A stretch of DNA of 64,000 nt from Atkinsonella hypoxylon. Taxonomy: Eukaryota; Ascomycota; Sordariomycetes; Hypocreales; Clavicipitaceae. The DNA lies in the NCBI GenBank assembly GCA_000729835.1, contig JFHB01000020.1:186001-250000 (forward strand), read 5' to 3'. The first letter of the stretch is position 1. Every line of letters starts with the position of its first letter. Below are positions 48,396 through 59,242 of the stretch, one piece after another. Made by a program: the position numbers and the translations under genes. The notes under the pieces are model-generated. The model was given only the letters and a program-made list of their open reading frames with translations. It made no database searches and was not told where the DNA came from.

Positions 48396-49659
48396 ATTGA
48401 TCTATGGATAGAAAGAATGATGTAGCGATTTGGGGTGTAATGCTCGATTGAGAAGACCAGAGGAAGGACTGAGGAGGGGGATGGTTGATATTTGTGACAA
48501 GCAAGTTTAGATCATCAGCTAGAACTCGACCAACAGCAGCCCTTGCCCGATTCCTTCTCGAAATGGATGGCTAGAAGCAACAAGCATGTTGAATGAAGCT
48601 CGGGAGAACTGCGCTAATGTTGAAGTGACTTACACGCGCCCCTAGACAGCCGGAGACCGTAAGCGACCCAAAGATACAGAGCTATTGTCTAGCAGACCAA
48701 GCAAGACGAATAGTCGAAGAATGTCAGAGTGTCTTGAAAATTTCCTAAGGAACTCTTTAATGATATAAACTCAACTATCAAGGAAGGCTAACTCGGGATC
48801 TTTTATTGCTAATTACTCTGAGGCTATCTCGACCAACTCTTGATCTTGGTTGCTTGTTTTGGAACGATATTTGTCCAAGGCAGCCTGGAGTCGCAAGTCT
48901 GCCGCCGGGTAATGATGGGTTTGTGGACGGATAGGGGAAAGATAGCAAGGCTGATACGGGAAACTGGCTGGTGCTGGAGGTTGGGTAGTGTTACTGAAAG
49001 GAGTCATTTTGTTGAATTGCGGAGGCTTGTAAATTGGTGAGTAGGTGAGGAAGGTGAGGTGAAGAATAGATCTGAGCGGGGGATGGCCAGTATTTGTGAG
49101 AGGACTTCTCGAGCCCGAACCTGAACGACAATCACTTTAACAGCCACCATGCAACTCTTTTTCTGTCTTGTTCAAGTGCAGCTGAAGGAAAATATTGAGC
49201 TTCTGCCAAACAAAACTCTTGTGGTACGTCTACGGCTTTTGTATAGTATCTTCTGAGGCCCAAAATCTTTTTTCACATCTGAACAGCAGAAAGAGGCCCA
49301 AGGGCTTGCCGTATAGAAGCCAAAAGTGCATTGCATCAATAGTTAAAATATAAGCGAAGGTCGCAGCGGTTCGACCTTGTTGTGTAGATCCTGGGTGGCG
49401 CAGCACGTGGCGTGTGGGGCCAAGCCAGACGCTCGAGACAGCTAAGCCTCAAGCGGGAGTACAGTAAATCTCAGGTCCAGCCTATGTCCTTGGTGTCGTT
49501 GGTCCAGGGTGGGTCTAAAGCGGGTGTGATTTTAGGCTTACATGCTCCCAACATAGGGATTCGGATCAGGGTTCCGATCACAGCGATCTGGCGCTGCTAA
49601 CACCACACGGGTGCACCTATCCGCCTTAACCCAAGTATAGCCTAGCTTCATCGAGAGAC
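48396..49659. other. Region of relics, one short minus frame
   Basis: A 64-codon minus frame at 48813-49007 begins MTPFSNTTQPPAPASFPYQPC and has protein-like composition with no known domain; it could be a small gene or a relic. The remainder shows no supported gene. Confidence 0.35.
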
Positions 49660-50125
49660 ACGCCCATGTAGCCTTAACAGTCAAGAGATCTGGAAGATTT
49701 TACCGTACGGATCACTTCAGACAGCATCTTAGACATTCCCACGCAGGCAGAATCGGCGAGGGGACTATCAAGCTGGAAGACACATGTATGCAGGAAGCGG
49801 AGAATTCCAGCACACAATCACAGGCGCTGCCTATAGCAAGCGGTACGCCTCTTCCAATAGACTTGCCTATGTCCTAAACCATTCCAAGTAGTGCTATTTT
49901 CTCTCGTCGCAAAGCCTAAAGTTCTGCATCAAGTACTGGTACGATGAGCATTCTGGAGACCTCTAGCATCCACTCCATTTGCGGATCACTTCTGGCAATA
50001 TTTCAAGCGTAGTCACGCAGGTAGGACTAGCGAGTGGGCCATCACGCTAGAGAGCACTTGTATGCTGGTGAATCACCATAAAGCACAGGAGCCACGCCCT
50101 AGAGCGTCGAATCTTCCAGACGACG
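49660..50125 (+). pseudogene. Two decayed tandem copies of a C2H2 zinc-finger segment
   Basis: Two related segments, about 49684-49795 and 49970-50065, translate on the plus strand to YRTDHFRQHLRHSHAGRIGE..LEDTCM and FADHFWQYFKRSHAGRTSEW..LESTCM. The DHF-x-QHL-x-HSHAG pattern followed by E-x-TCM is what I remember from fungal C2H2 zinc-finger proteins. In both copies the cysteines expected upstream are lost, and stops interrupt the frames outside the repeat. They appear to be parts of an old duplicated zinc-finger gene. About 60 per cent of the bases agree between the copies by eye. Confidence 0.5.
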
Positions 50126-50180
50126 AAGCGCCCGATGGTAGCGGCTGCTGGGTTTCACAAGCACCTATTGTCTTGTACTC

Positions 50181-51332
50181 TCATCGCTGTTCTTGTTCTA
50201 TCAATCCAAGCGTCCCGGATGTGGTCTTGAAAGTGGCTGGTTCAGCACCATGACTCCAGTGCGCCAGGCCCTTGACCAAAGACTGGCCATGAGCCCCCCA
50301 GATTTGCACTGAATGATCTCCTGCTCGAATAGCTGTTGCGCTGTGTAAGTGTTTTGTAGTTGATAACAGCTGCTGCCCGTTTTGACTGTCGACTGCCTCA
50401 AGGTTATCCAAATGCCTCTTTCTTTTGCGGGATAGCTGGTGTGGTTTCTTTTGGTGCGTATCTGACAAAATCGTTGCTAGATTGAAGTCGACGAGAAAAT
50501 AACGTCCGCGCTTATGGTTCCATAGGAGGTTCTCTTCCCGCAGGTCATCGTGAATAACGCCACGACCGATGAGTAGCTTTTGTAATCGCTCCTTTTCTGG
50601 TGCGATATTGTGTTTGACTGGAACTGCATCACCCGCCCATGCCATGAGTAACATGTGAACGATATTAGCCGCTGCTAGTCGCCATGGCGTGCCCAGAGAG
50701 ATACTACCTAAACATACGGCGATATGGTGGCTTTGCAGTGGTTCCAATCGCTTATAAACCTCCAATTCATGTCCTAGACAGTTAATGGCTGAGGCGAACG
50801 TTCCTTTCCCGACAAACGTATAACCACAGTGGCTCAATGACAACTTGAAGAGCGCCCCCGTACTTCCATACTTGCCATCGCCGTCCAGAGGTTTGATTGA
50901 ACGCAAGCGGTAAATGGGTTGAGCTAAGTCCTTGCATAGCAGATCTCTAAGGCAAGCTGCATTGATGGGATGCGACGAGCTTCCAGAAACACTGCGGTGT
51001 AGCATCACGTTTGGACATTTCTCATCGAGAAGTCCTTTTCTCTTGAGGCCCAGCAAACAGTTCTGAGTGCAATAAGGCCGGTCCTCGAGTTCTAACTCCC
51101 CGCTGCTTCGACCGTTGTCGCTATCTGATGTGATGTCCTTTCGTTTGCTGGAGCCAGCGTCCTTCCTCCCCTGTGACAGTTGTAAATTATGACTCCGTCC
51201 GCTGACACCACCAGCCGACTCATCATCATTAGTATTGTCGGCGTCTGGCTGCAGCTGCGGGTTGCACGATGTTCTGGTTGACTGTCGCAGCTTGACTACG
51301 AGCTTTCCGGCAGTAGTAACAGGACCCGGCAT
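50181..51332 (-). CDS. Kinase-like protein or C-terminal part of the recombinase gene
   Basis: An open frame of 383 codons. Residues 1-75 are low-complexity and charged. Then follow YCTQNCLLGLKRKGLLDEKCPN and ASAINCLGHELEVYKRLEPLQ, and a kinase-like catalytic loop GVIHDDLREENLLWNHKRGRYFLVDFNLA, in which HDDLREEN matches the catalytic Asp and Asn and DFN replaces DFG. I recall this block from fungal proteins of unknown role that resemble small-molecule kinases. The ATG at 51332 is not decisive: coding-like sequence continues upstream in frame (SLYALPHL) to a TAG near 51366, and the recombinase tail lies immediately before. It may thus be a separate gene or the end of a fused one. The C-terminal 60 residues look degenerate. 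Confidence 0.55.
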   Translation of the reverse strand: MPGPVTTAGKLVVKLRQSTRTSCNPQLQPDADNTNDDESAGGVSGRSHNLQLSQGRKDAGSSKRKDITSDSDNGRSSGELELEDRPYCTQNCLLGLKRKGLLDEKCPNVMLHRSVSGSSSHPINAACLRDLLCKDLAQPIYRLRSIKPLDGDGKYGSTGALFKLSLSHCGYTFVGKGTFASAINCLGHELEVYKRLEPLQSHHIAVCLGSISLGTPWRLAAANIVHMLLMAWAGDAVPVKHNIAPEKERLQKLLIGRGVIHDDLREENLLWNHKRGRYFLVDFNLATILSDTHQKKPHQLSRKRKRHLDNLEAVDSQNGQQLLSTTKHLHSATAIRAGDHSVQIWGAHGQSLVKGLAHWSHGAEPATFKTTSGTLGLIEQEQR

Positions 51333-54300
51333 AAGATGAGGTAGAGCGTATAGACTGGGGAGTGCCTAACAACCCAGTCTTGAGTGGTGTTGTTGGCCGA
51401 CAGGAGTAGGACTGGCATGAACCGGTCTTCAAAAAGATGCGAGGCTTGGCTCTTTCAACCTCAGTTTGCCTGTCCCGGCCCGGAACGGTCGCGATGTCAC
51501 CACCAGCATGCTCTTTCTCGCTCACGGTCTGTGGCTTTATTTTCAAAGTGATCCGACGCTTTTTTGGCGCGGGCGGAGACTCGATGTCATCAACAGGCTC
51601 AGGCTGATGAGTCGTAATGAACTTGATTCGACGCTTTTTGCCTTCTGATGTAACTGGGTTTGGTTGGTATTGCTGAGCCAGTGTTGATCGTCGCACAAAG
51701 AGAAACAATGTCCAAAATAGGCATACCACATGGAGGCGAATCTGAGCTTACTATTTCCATGTCTCCTATTGTCGTGAAGACAGAGGGCTCCGCAGTCGGC
51801 GAGTCTTCGTTCAGCTTTGAACTATCGGAAGGCACAACTTCCAGCAGCGCCAACGAAGACTTCGCAGCTGAGGCCAGGTCAAGGCTTTCCGTACAAGACA
51901 TGGCGGGGCTGCCAAGATACGGATCTCTATCGCCGATTATCCCGATATCGCTCGTGGTGGGTTCTTGAAAGATCCCGGTCTGAGGAAAGGCATTTTCAGG
52001 CGTCTCTTTATGTTCCGACACCAAGAACCCGTTGTGATCGTCAAAGGGTGAAATAGACAGCATGTGCTCGTTCGTGTCCGTACTCGCCATAGACAATTCT
52101 GGTGAGCTTGGTGGGAAATGAATCAGCTCTGAGATCCAATCATCCGAATTGGCCTTCGGGGTGACGCTTGCAATGTTTGAGGAACCACCAAACTTGCGGC
52201 CTTTAACCAGCTGATAACCGTGGGCATCGTGCAGATGATGGTAGCATGCGTCGCCGTTTTCGCCCGAGAAATTACAAACAGCGCATGACCATGGCCACTC
52301 GTGCTCTGTCTCCATATGATGTATCGCGTCGGCATCACGTTCCCAAGATTGCATCATCGTCGCTGGTGAATCTTCCAACTACCTGCAAAGCAGACAGAAG
52401 GCAGGGCGGATCAAGGTATGTCGGTAAGTGATAGCACCGCAGTACTTCAATGGCTCTGTCAAATGGGTTCGGCAATGGTCTTCCCATCTATCACTAGATA
52501 AGAAAACGTTGCAGAAATAGCAAAACTTAAGTGCTGAGAATAGAACTCCATGTTCCTTGGCTGTCGCTCTCTGCCGGCAACGATGGATATGCTTGCTCCT
52601 GCGACGTCTATCGGTCAAACTGAATGATGTTAGAGTTACACTGTATTTTGCAGAATGAATCTCCTTACCTCTGCACCACTTCTAGACAATAGGGACACTG
52701 CCCATTCTCGGGTTCCTCCCCAGGCCGATAATAAACATTCGGCGCGGAGAGTAACAACAGCATGTCCTGCATTGCATCAAGCCTGTCTTGTTGGCTCGCG
52801 GGTGAGGATTTTAACATCTTCTGGGCCAGTCGAGCCTTCTCGGGTCTAAGCTTGTGTATGGGATTATCTGAGTTTGAGCCTGATGCTTGGCCTTGACTAT
52901 TGAACAACTTCTCTCTTTAATCGTACTGAAGATTCTCGCCGATAATCTTCTAGTGTCCTTTTTTGGAGTCTATCCAAGGCTTTTTGTCGCTTTTGCCTTG
53001 CCTCTTTTTGAGTTTTCACATCAGAAGCTTGCGCTATCTTCTGGTCCCACTCCAAAATTTCCGGATCGCGGCCGATTTTGTCTTTCAGTGCGGCGGGTAG
53101 CTGGGTTGGCAGGCCCTTGTGTCGAAACTGAGCGAGGCCCTGGAAGTATTCAACAGCCGTATGGTCCGGTTTATGGCCCAGGAAGGCCGAAAAACCGTCA
53201 CACGACGAAGTGTCCGCGGTGTAACTTTATCCGAAAACAGCTGTGTCAGCCCGTATCATGTGTTGAGTTCTTTCCACAGCAGTGTATCGCTCTGATTTGA
53301 TGTTAGCAACAGCTTTTGACCCAGAATTCAGTCTGCTAAACAGGGCGCTCACCATCCAGTTGTTTTCCAAGTTCTCGTCGAATCATGTGTATCGAACCAG
53401 GCACAAAAAGATATCCAGGTATCGAAGTATATCCTGCTTGAGTCATGAACATTTTGAACATATCAATGAACAGATCATCAGTCATTGGCGCGCCAAGAAC
53501 ATCTCCATGCCGATCCAGCTTCCGGCAAACAGGGAGATCGCGATATTTTTCGGCCCATTCCACCTGGCCCTCACCACCATTTTTGATCATTTGACTCAGA
53601 TCCACACGATCCAGAGCACCATCAGCCACAGCAAGCATAAGAATAATGGGCACGGAATCATATCGGAGAACAGATTGTTGCGGGCAAGCATTGCCGAACC
53701 TGCAGGTCATTAGTATTGTTCTAGTAAGTATAAGGGAGTGCTTGCTTTCTGAGAATCGGGTCCTTATTGTTTTTGACGTGACGTTGTGCAAGCTTGTAGA
53801 AGGACGGCGGCTTGTCTCGGCGCGGACGTAAGACCAGTTGAATATCCTGCAGTCCGTTAATAGTGATAGAAGGTGATTATTGCGATGGTCTAACCTTGTA
53901 TGGTATACCGAATTTAAGGAGCGCGCCGCGTCTAGCCCCAGTATCACAAAACAAGAGGAGTTGAAGGTGAAACTGGAGCTGGTTTCTATCAAAGATGTGT
54001 TTAGTATCTTGACCACTCCACACTTGGTCAATGAGCCGGTCAAGATCGCCTGATTGGAAGTTGAACTTTGGTTTCTGTAAATTAAGACAATATAGTTTGC
54101 TTCCTGTCCTTTCTTCGTATGGCAAGTCATTTTGCAACCACTGCGTTCTGTTAGCTTTCGATCTACTCACCAGTTCAAGATCCGTACCTCGTTGATCTCT
54201 GTTGTGTCCTCATCGCTAAGCCTCTGGCCCGTTAGCCGCAGGAACCCTGCCTTCCATGCCTTCACTTTCCCCTGAAGGGTCTTGACGGTAGGGCAATCTG

Positions 54301-54667
54301 GCTTTGAGCCATCCTCGAGTCTTATACGACCACTGGATTAGAGCGCGTAGAACCTCCAGAAGTCTTTCAGATCCTCGATCTTGGGTAGCGGTGTCCCTAC
54401 GCTCAGGGAGGTCGCATCGCGTTGATCAAGAGGCACGCGCTTGGCGTTAGAGCACCACCTTTGCAAATCAGCATTCGAATCATCATGAATAGGCCGCAAT
54501 GAAACTTACGCTTGGTAGATGTAGAGCACCTGACTCTGCGTAATCAGGGTCTGTTTGTTATATGTTCTGCGACCTCGCTGCTTATCACGTTCAATGTGTT
54601 CGCCGTATTGGTAGCCTGCAGATTTGGCGCGTTGCGCAATTTGGTCGAGAGTATTCCGCTTCTCCAT
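51333..54667 (-). pseudogene. DUF3435-type tyrosine recombinase, inactivated
   Basis: From ATG at 54667 (MEKRNTLDQIAQRAKS) exons at 54667-54510, 54458 onward, and others joined over about 50 bp introns give a typical DUF3435 protein: LQNDLPYEERTG, LLFCDTGARRGALLKFGIPYKDIQLVLRPRR with the first catalytic Arg, IILMLAVADGALD, SIHMIRRELGKQLD (His-x-x-Arg), then ERYTAVERTQHMIRADTAVFG and SCDGFSAFLGHKPDHTAVEYFQGLAQFR. A C-terminal part has zinc-finger-like CPYCLEVV, DRWEDHCRTHL and AITYRHTLIRPAFCLLC. The family mobilises Starships and related elements. It is broken by TAA at 54338-54340, TAA at 53227-53229, TAG at 52379-52381, a frame change near 52920 and another near 51700. One intron (53700-53745) starts with GC. 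The gene cannot make a full protein as it stands. Confidence 0.85.
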
Positions 54668-55762
54668 CGTTGGGATAGGACAGGGTAATAGGCATAAAAT
54701 TCACGGTTCCAACGTCCGTCTGGCATCCCATATTTGAATTGCGGCCAACTCAAAGTAAGTCGCGCCATGGTCGCGAAAGTGTTATTTGCGTTTGTGTGTG
54801 TTATGATTTCTGGTTTGTGAATGCTGGTTCAAGTTGCATGGCTCACCCTAAAGTCGCGCGAGGAGTGTGGTAGCTCACCTCAGGCATCAACCATAAACTC
54901 CAGGGGAGGGACCCACCCTGGGAGAGCCAGATGCGCAAACTCCCCTTAATTAATAGGTACTAAACCAAAGATACAAGGTGTTCATCTGCTGCCAAAGTTG
55001 ATTGATTGCGAACCCGAATAATCGAATTCACTGAGCGCTAATACCCCTAAAGTCATGGATCATGGACAGAGACAGTGACGGATCGGCAAAGCCGCTGATA
55101 TACTCCTACCCGCCACCAGAGCTGCAGCAACAACAGAGACGGGAGACTTTGACAATGCCGGGATGTCGAGCCGCATATCTCTAGATACGGTCACCAAGTC
55201 CATAATTATCATATTATCACATTCATCCACCAGATCACTGGCTAGACTGCACAGAGAGCAGCAATGTTCCCGTGGCCTGCTTCCGCTGGCGTCGGGATAC
55301 GCTCGGGTGTCGGAATCTCTCTTCTCTCTTCTCTCCTGCCAAGCCACCGATCCCACAAGCCGTGCAGTTGGGTATTTGGAAGTAAAGCACCACATGCAGT
55401 TTCATTGATAACTAACGGCCACCTGAAAGATAATGAACCAGTTAGACGGCTTGGCGCTTCCGTAAACGGAGACAGATGTCGCAGCCCAAGTCAGAATAGT
55501 ACGATCTGGTCTACCCGACACCCCACGCACCAGTCGAGCTTTCCGCGGGGTAGCTTCATCTGCACGGCGCTTTTCGGTGTTGTCGGCATTGTATTGCACT
55601 TTCCTCAAAGAAAGCTACTTCGCAGCTGTCCTGGAACGTATAATATTGTCGTCGCTCTTCTCCCATCCCACAATCACAACTTCCTCCTCTCCCATCGAGG
55701 CCCCAAAAGTGCACGCATTATCATCATCAAACCCTCCGCGCCTGAACACCTAACTACACATC
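54668..55762. other. Border of the degenerate region and promoter of the alcohol dehydrogenase
   Basis: If the recombinase sat at the 5' end of an element, as captains do, the element edge would be here. I see no clear terminal repeat; an imperfect hairpin lies at about 54899-54928. The right 350 bases are pyrimidine-rich and fit a promoter and leader. No gene seen. Confidence 0.4.
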
Positions 55763-57200
55763 ATGGCCGACACTGTGGGAAAGGTAGGTTCTGTATCGAT
55801 GACGACTCGAAGCAGCAAAGCGACCCCTCCATAACCCCCACCTCGTGATATGAAGCACAAACCAACATTGACTTTCTTTGCGACAACAGACCATCACCTG
55901 CAAGGCTGCCGTCGCCTGGGAGGCCGGCAAGGACCTTACCGTTGAAGAGATTGAAGTTGCCCCTCCCAAAGCTCATGAGGTCCGAATTCAAATCTATTAC
56001 ACAGGCGTGTGCCACACAGGTAGGCGTGGCCCCTTCGAATAGCGGAAAATCCATGTACACTGACGAAGAACTCCAGATGCGTATACTCTGTCAGGGAAGG
56101 ATCCTGAAGGAGCTTTCCCCATTATTCTGGGACACGAAGGTGCTGGCCTCGTGGAGTCGGTCGGTGAAGGCGTCACCAACGTGAAACCCGGCGACCATGT
56201 TGTTGCACTATAGTACGTAAAATCCCTCACTTTCTCTTGTGGTAATGCCGCATTGGATACTCTTCCTGACCAATTCCAATAATAGCACTCCCGAATGTAG
56301 AGAATGCAAGTTTTGCAAGTCTGGAAAAACAAACCTCTGCGGTAAAATTCGAGCCACTCAGGGTAAGGGGGTGATGCCCGACGGAACCTCTCGGTTCAAG
56401 TGCAAGGGGCAAGACCTCCTCCATTTCATGGGAACATCAACCTTCTCCCAATATACTGTTGTTGCCGATATTTCAGTGGTTGCGGTTCAGCCCGAGGCTC
56501 CTATGGATCGCACCTGTCTCTTGGGATGCGGTATCACTACCGGTTACGGTGCTGCCCGGGTCACCGCCAAGGTCGAAGAAGGCTCCAATATTGCTGTGTT
56601 TGGCGCTGGATGTGTCGGCCTGTCGGTTGTGCAAGGCGCAGTGGTCAATAAGGCTGGTAAGATCATTGTCGTAGACGTGAACCCCGCCAAAGAGGAGTGG
56701 TCTAAGAGATTCGGCGCAACTCATTTCGTGAATCCCAATGACTTGAAAGACCAGTCCATTGTCGAGAAGCTCATCGAAATGACGGACGGTGGTTGCGACT
56801 ACACGTTCGACTGCACGGGCAATGTCAGCGTTATGCGTGCTGCTCTCGAGGCCTGCCACAAGGGCTGGGGCGAGAGTATCATCATCGGTGTCGCTGCTGC
56901 TGGGCAGGAAATCTCGACCCGACGTAAGTTTAAATTTGATCTCGCTCAACGTACATGTGCATATATTAATGATCGGTTATCGTAGCATTCCAACTCGTTA
57001 CTGGCAGAGTCTGGAAAGGTTGCGCCTTTGGTGGCATAAAGGGTCGCTCCCAGCTTCCTGGTCTTGTCGGCGACTACATGAGCGGTGCTCTAAAGGTTGA
57101 CGAATTTATCACACATCGCATGACCTTGAGCGAGATTAAGTCTGCCTTTGATGCCATGAAGAGCGGAGACTGCATCCGTGTTGTTGTCGATATGAGATAA
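55763..57200 (+). CDS. SFA1: S-(hydroxymethyl)glutathione dehydrogenase (class III alcohol dehydrogenase)
   Basis: Five exons (55763-55783, 55890-56019, 56077-56212, 56286-56923, 56986-57200) keep frame and encode 379 residues, the size expected. The enzyme oxidises the glutathione adduct of formaldehyde with NAD and also reduces S-nitrosoglutathione. Seen are the catalytic zinc site (GVCHTD, GHEGAG), the four-cysteine structural zinc loop (PECRECKFCKSGKTNLC), GKGVMPDGTSRF typical of class III, the conserved Arg-type anion site region, and the NAD fold (VFGAGCVGLSVVQGA). The start MADTVGK is split from the second exon. The end IRVVVDMR is normal. Four introns of 57-106 bp in the first half and one near the end. 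Confidence is high from length and motifs. Confidence 0.96.
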
Positions 57201-57883
57201 AGTTGTTAATCTTAGCAACTAAAAGTAGTTATACATCATAGACATGTATATAGCTATGATTGGATTGAGACTTCTGTAAGAGCAAAGACTGTAGAGTGGT
57301 TCTTCCTCTGACGACGCAGCTAGGTTCAAGGTAGTGGGAGGTACTTGTTAATATACGCAGGTCCCCTAGCATGACACCCTGATGGCCAATTGTACGTCAC
57401 GATAATACTACAACGTGTGTGGACAGTGTATTGGTTGTGCCTTCCTGCCGGAATCCGATTCTCGTCTGCCCTCCATAAGTGGGAAATTTATAAAACAAGC
57501 GGAATTCACATCCGCTTAACTTGACATCTCGTTGGATTACTCGCTGACTTGACGACACTACTCTGTAACATGTTGATTTTCAATCGCTGATAATATTGGT
57601 GGCTCATTCCTGTCCCGCAATGCCCTCTTTTCAATCATATTCTTGACCTGAGAGCCGTTTAAGGTAAAAATCTGTCTCAAGATGTCCTCTTGTCCTTCGC
57701 GCGGGGATAATGGTACATCCCCCTTGCTGACTGTGGAGCTCCAAAGCAGAGCGGACAACCAACCACACTCAGTCCATTGACCAACCAGTAGCTCCTGAAT
57801 CAGAAATACAGCTTCACGACATCGTCAGCTACCCAATTCTGACAACGACATCCCATCAAGTCGCAAAGTTGAGTCGTAGAAAA
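57201..57883. other. Intergenic, promoter of NTG1
   Basis: A minus frame at 57558 to about 57800 reads like coding sequence (VFLIQELLVGQWTECGWLS..EGQEDILRQIFT) and overlaps the NTG1 leader. It has no start or known domain, so it may be a relic. No gene is called. Confidence 0.4.
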
Positions 57884-59242
57884 ATGCGATCCTCGCGCCT
57901 GTCCAAAGAGACAGCAAAACTAGTCCAACATCACGCCACAGCAAGCAACACCCCCCGACGTACAACACGCTCCGTCTCGCGTTCCGCAAACACAGCGGCA
58001 TCGCGAAAATCGCAAAATGCTTCCAAGACGCCCGACATAGAGGACTCTATCAGTCCGTCGGCCAAGAAGCGCCCACGATTATCCGCAGAATCGTCTGTCA
58101 AGCCCGAACTCCTCGAAGAATCACTCCATTCTATATCCTCGCCGCCAAGACCAGCACGCCGCGCCCGCAAAGCAGCAAGCATGAAGACAGACCCTACCAC
58201 GGGCGAAATGAGCATCTCACCCCCCTCTAACTGGGAGGACATGTATAACGCTGTCAGGAAGATGCGGGCGCCGGGAGGACCTGCGCACGGCGCGGCTGTA
58301 GACACAATGGGTTGCGAGAGGCTAGCGGACGAGAAGGCCTCGGCAAGAGATCAGCGATTCCAGACGCTGATCTCCCTTATGCTTTCCAGCCAGACAAAGG
58401 ACACAGTCAATGCGGTGGCCATGCATAGGCTGAAGACGGAGCTGCCGGCTCATAAACCGGGTGCACCAACTGGTCTTAATTTAGACAACGTCCTCGCCGT
58501 GGACCCCAAGATACTAAATGAGTTGATCTGGGCGGTAGGATTCCACAACAACAAGACTAAGTACGCATCGACCCTCCTTGACAGCATACAAAACCCCCAC
58601 TTTTCCCCCAAAAGAGGATACAAAAAGAAATTTTATTTTTTTTCTTTTTCCAAAAAGTCACGACTCGTCACGTAATAGAAAATAGTGCTATGGCCGCAGG
58701 CGGAGAAGGCTAAGATCAAGACTAGGTACATCAAACAAACTGCCATCATCATTCGAGACCAATGGAACGGGGACATCCCCGACACGATCACGGGCCTCAC
58801 ATCCCTCCCCGGCGTTGGCCCCAAGATGGCGTACCTCTGCCTCTCCGTGGCGTGGAACCGCACCGAAGGCATAGGCGTGGATGTGCACGTCCACCGCATC
58901 ACTAACCTCTGGGGATGGAATAAGACTAAGACCCCTGAGGACACCCGCCTGGCTCTACAAACATGGTTACCGAGGGACAGATGGCGCGAGATAAACTGGC
59001 TGCTCGTCGGTTTCGGCCAAACAGTCTGCCTACCCGTCGGCAGACGCTGCGGCGATTGCGACCTGGGCCTCCGCGGCCTATGCAAGGCTGCGGAGCGGAA
59101 GAAAGTCACCGAAGGACAACGCATCAAGCAAGAGATCTTCAAGGCGAAAGACGATATTGTGATCAAGGAGGAGGTCCTCATGGAAAAGGTGTCCGTAAAG
59201 GAGGAGGTCGTGAATGAAGCGGTGCCTCCGGAAAATAGATAG
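57884..59242 (+). CDS. NTG1: Endonuclease III-type DNA glycosylase/AP lyase
   Basis: Exons 57884-58560 and 58726-59242 encode 397 residues. After a basic, disordered N-terminus of about 110 residues come RFQTLISLMLSSQTKD, the helix-hairpin-helix LPGVGPKMA with the catalytic Lys, and GIGVDVHVHRITNLWGW with the catalytic Asp. An iron-sulfur loop follows: four cysteines in CLPVGRRCGDCDLGLRGLC, spaced x6, x2, x7, against x6, x2, x5 in bacterial endonuclease III. The enzyme removes oxidised pyrimidines in base excision repair and cuts the abasic strand. The acidic, valine- and lysine-rich tail is extra. The start was set at ATG 57884; the 165 bp intron has a poly-T part. Nuclear or mitochondrial targeting is possible from the basic N-terminus. 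Confidence 0.94.

Noticed and set aside
53336..54130. Minus frame of 264 codons as a single gene
   Set aside because: It reads through two introns of the recombinase and is real only in parts; the spliced model fits the family much better.
54899..54928. Imperfect hairpin as terminal repeat of the putative element
   Set aside because: Arms match poorly and no partner was found at the other border.
57558..57830. Minus frame of coding-like composition before NTG1
   Set aside because: No ATG, no domain, and it overlaps the NTG1 leader; kept only as a remark.
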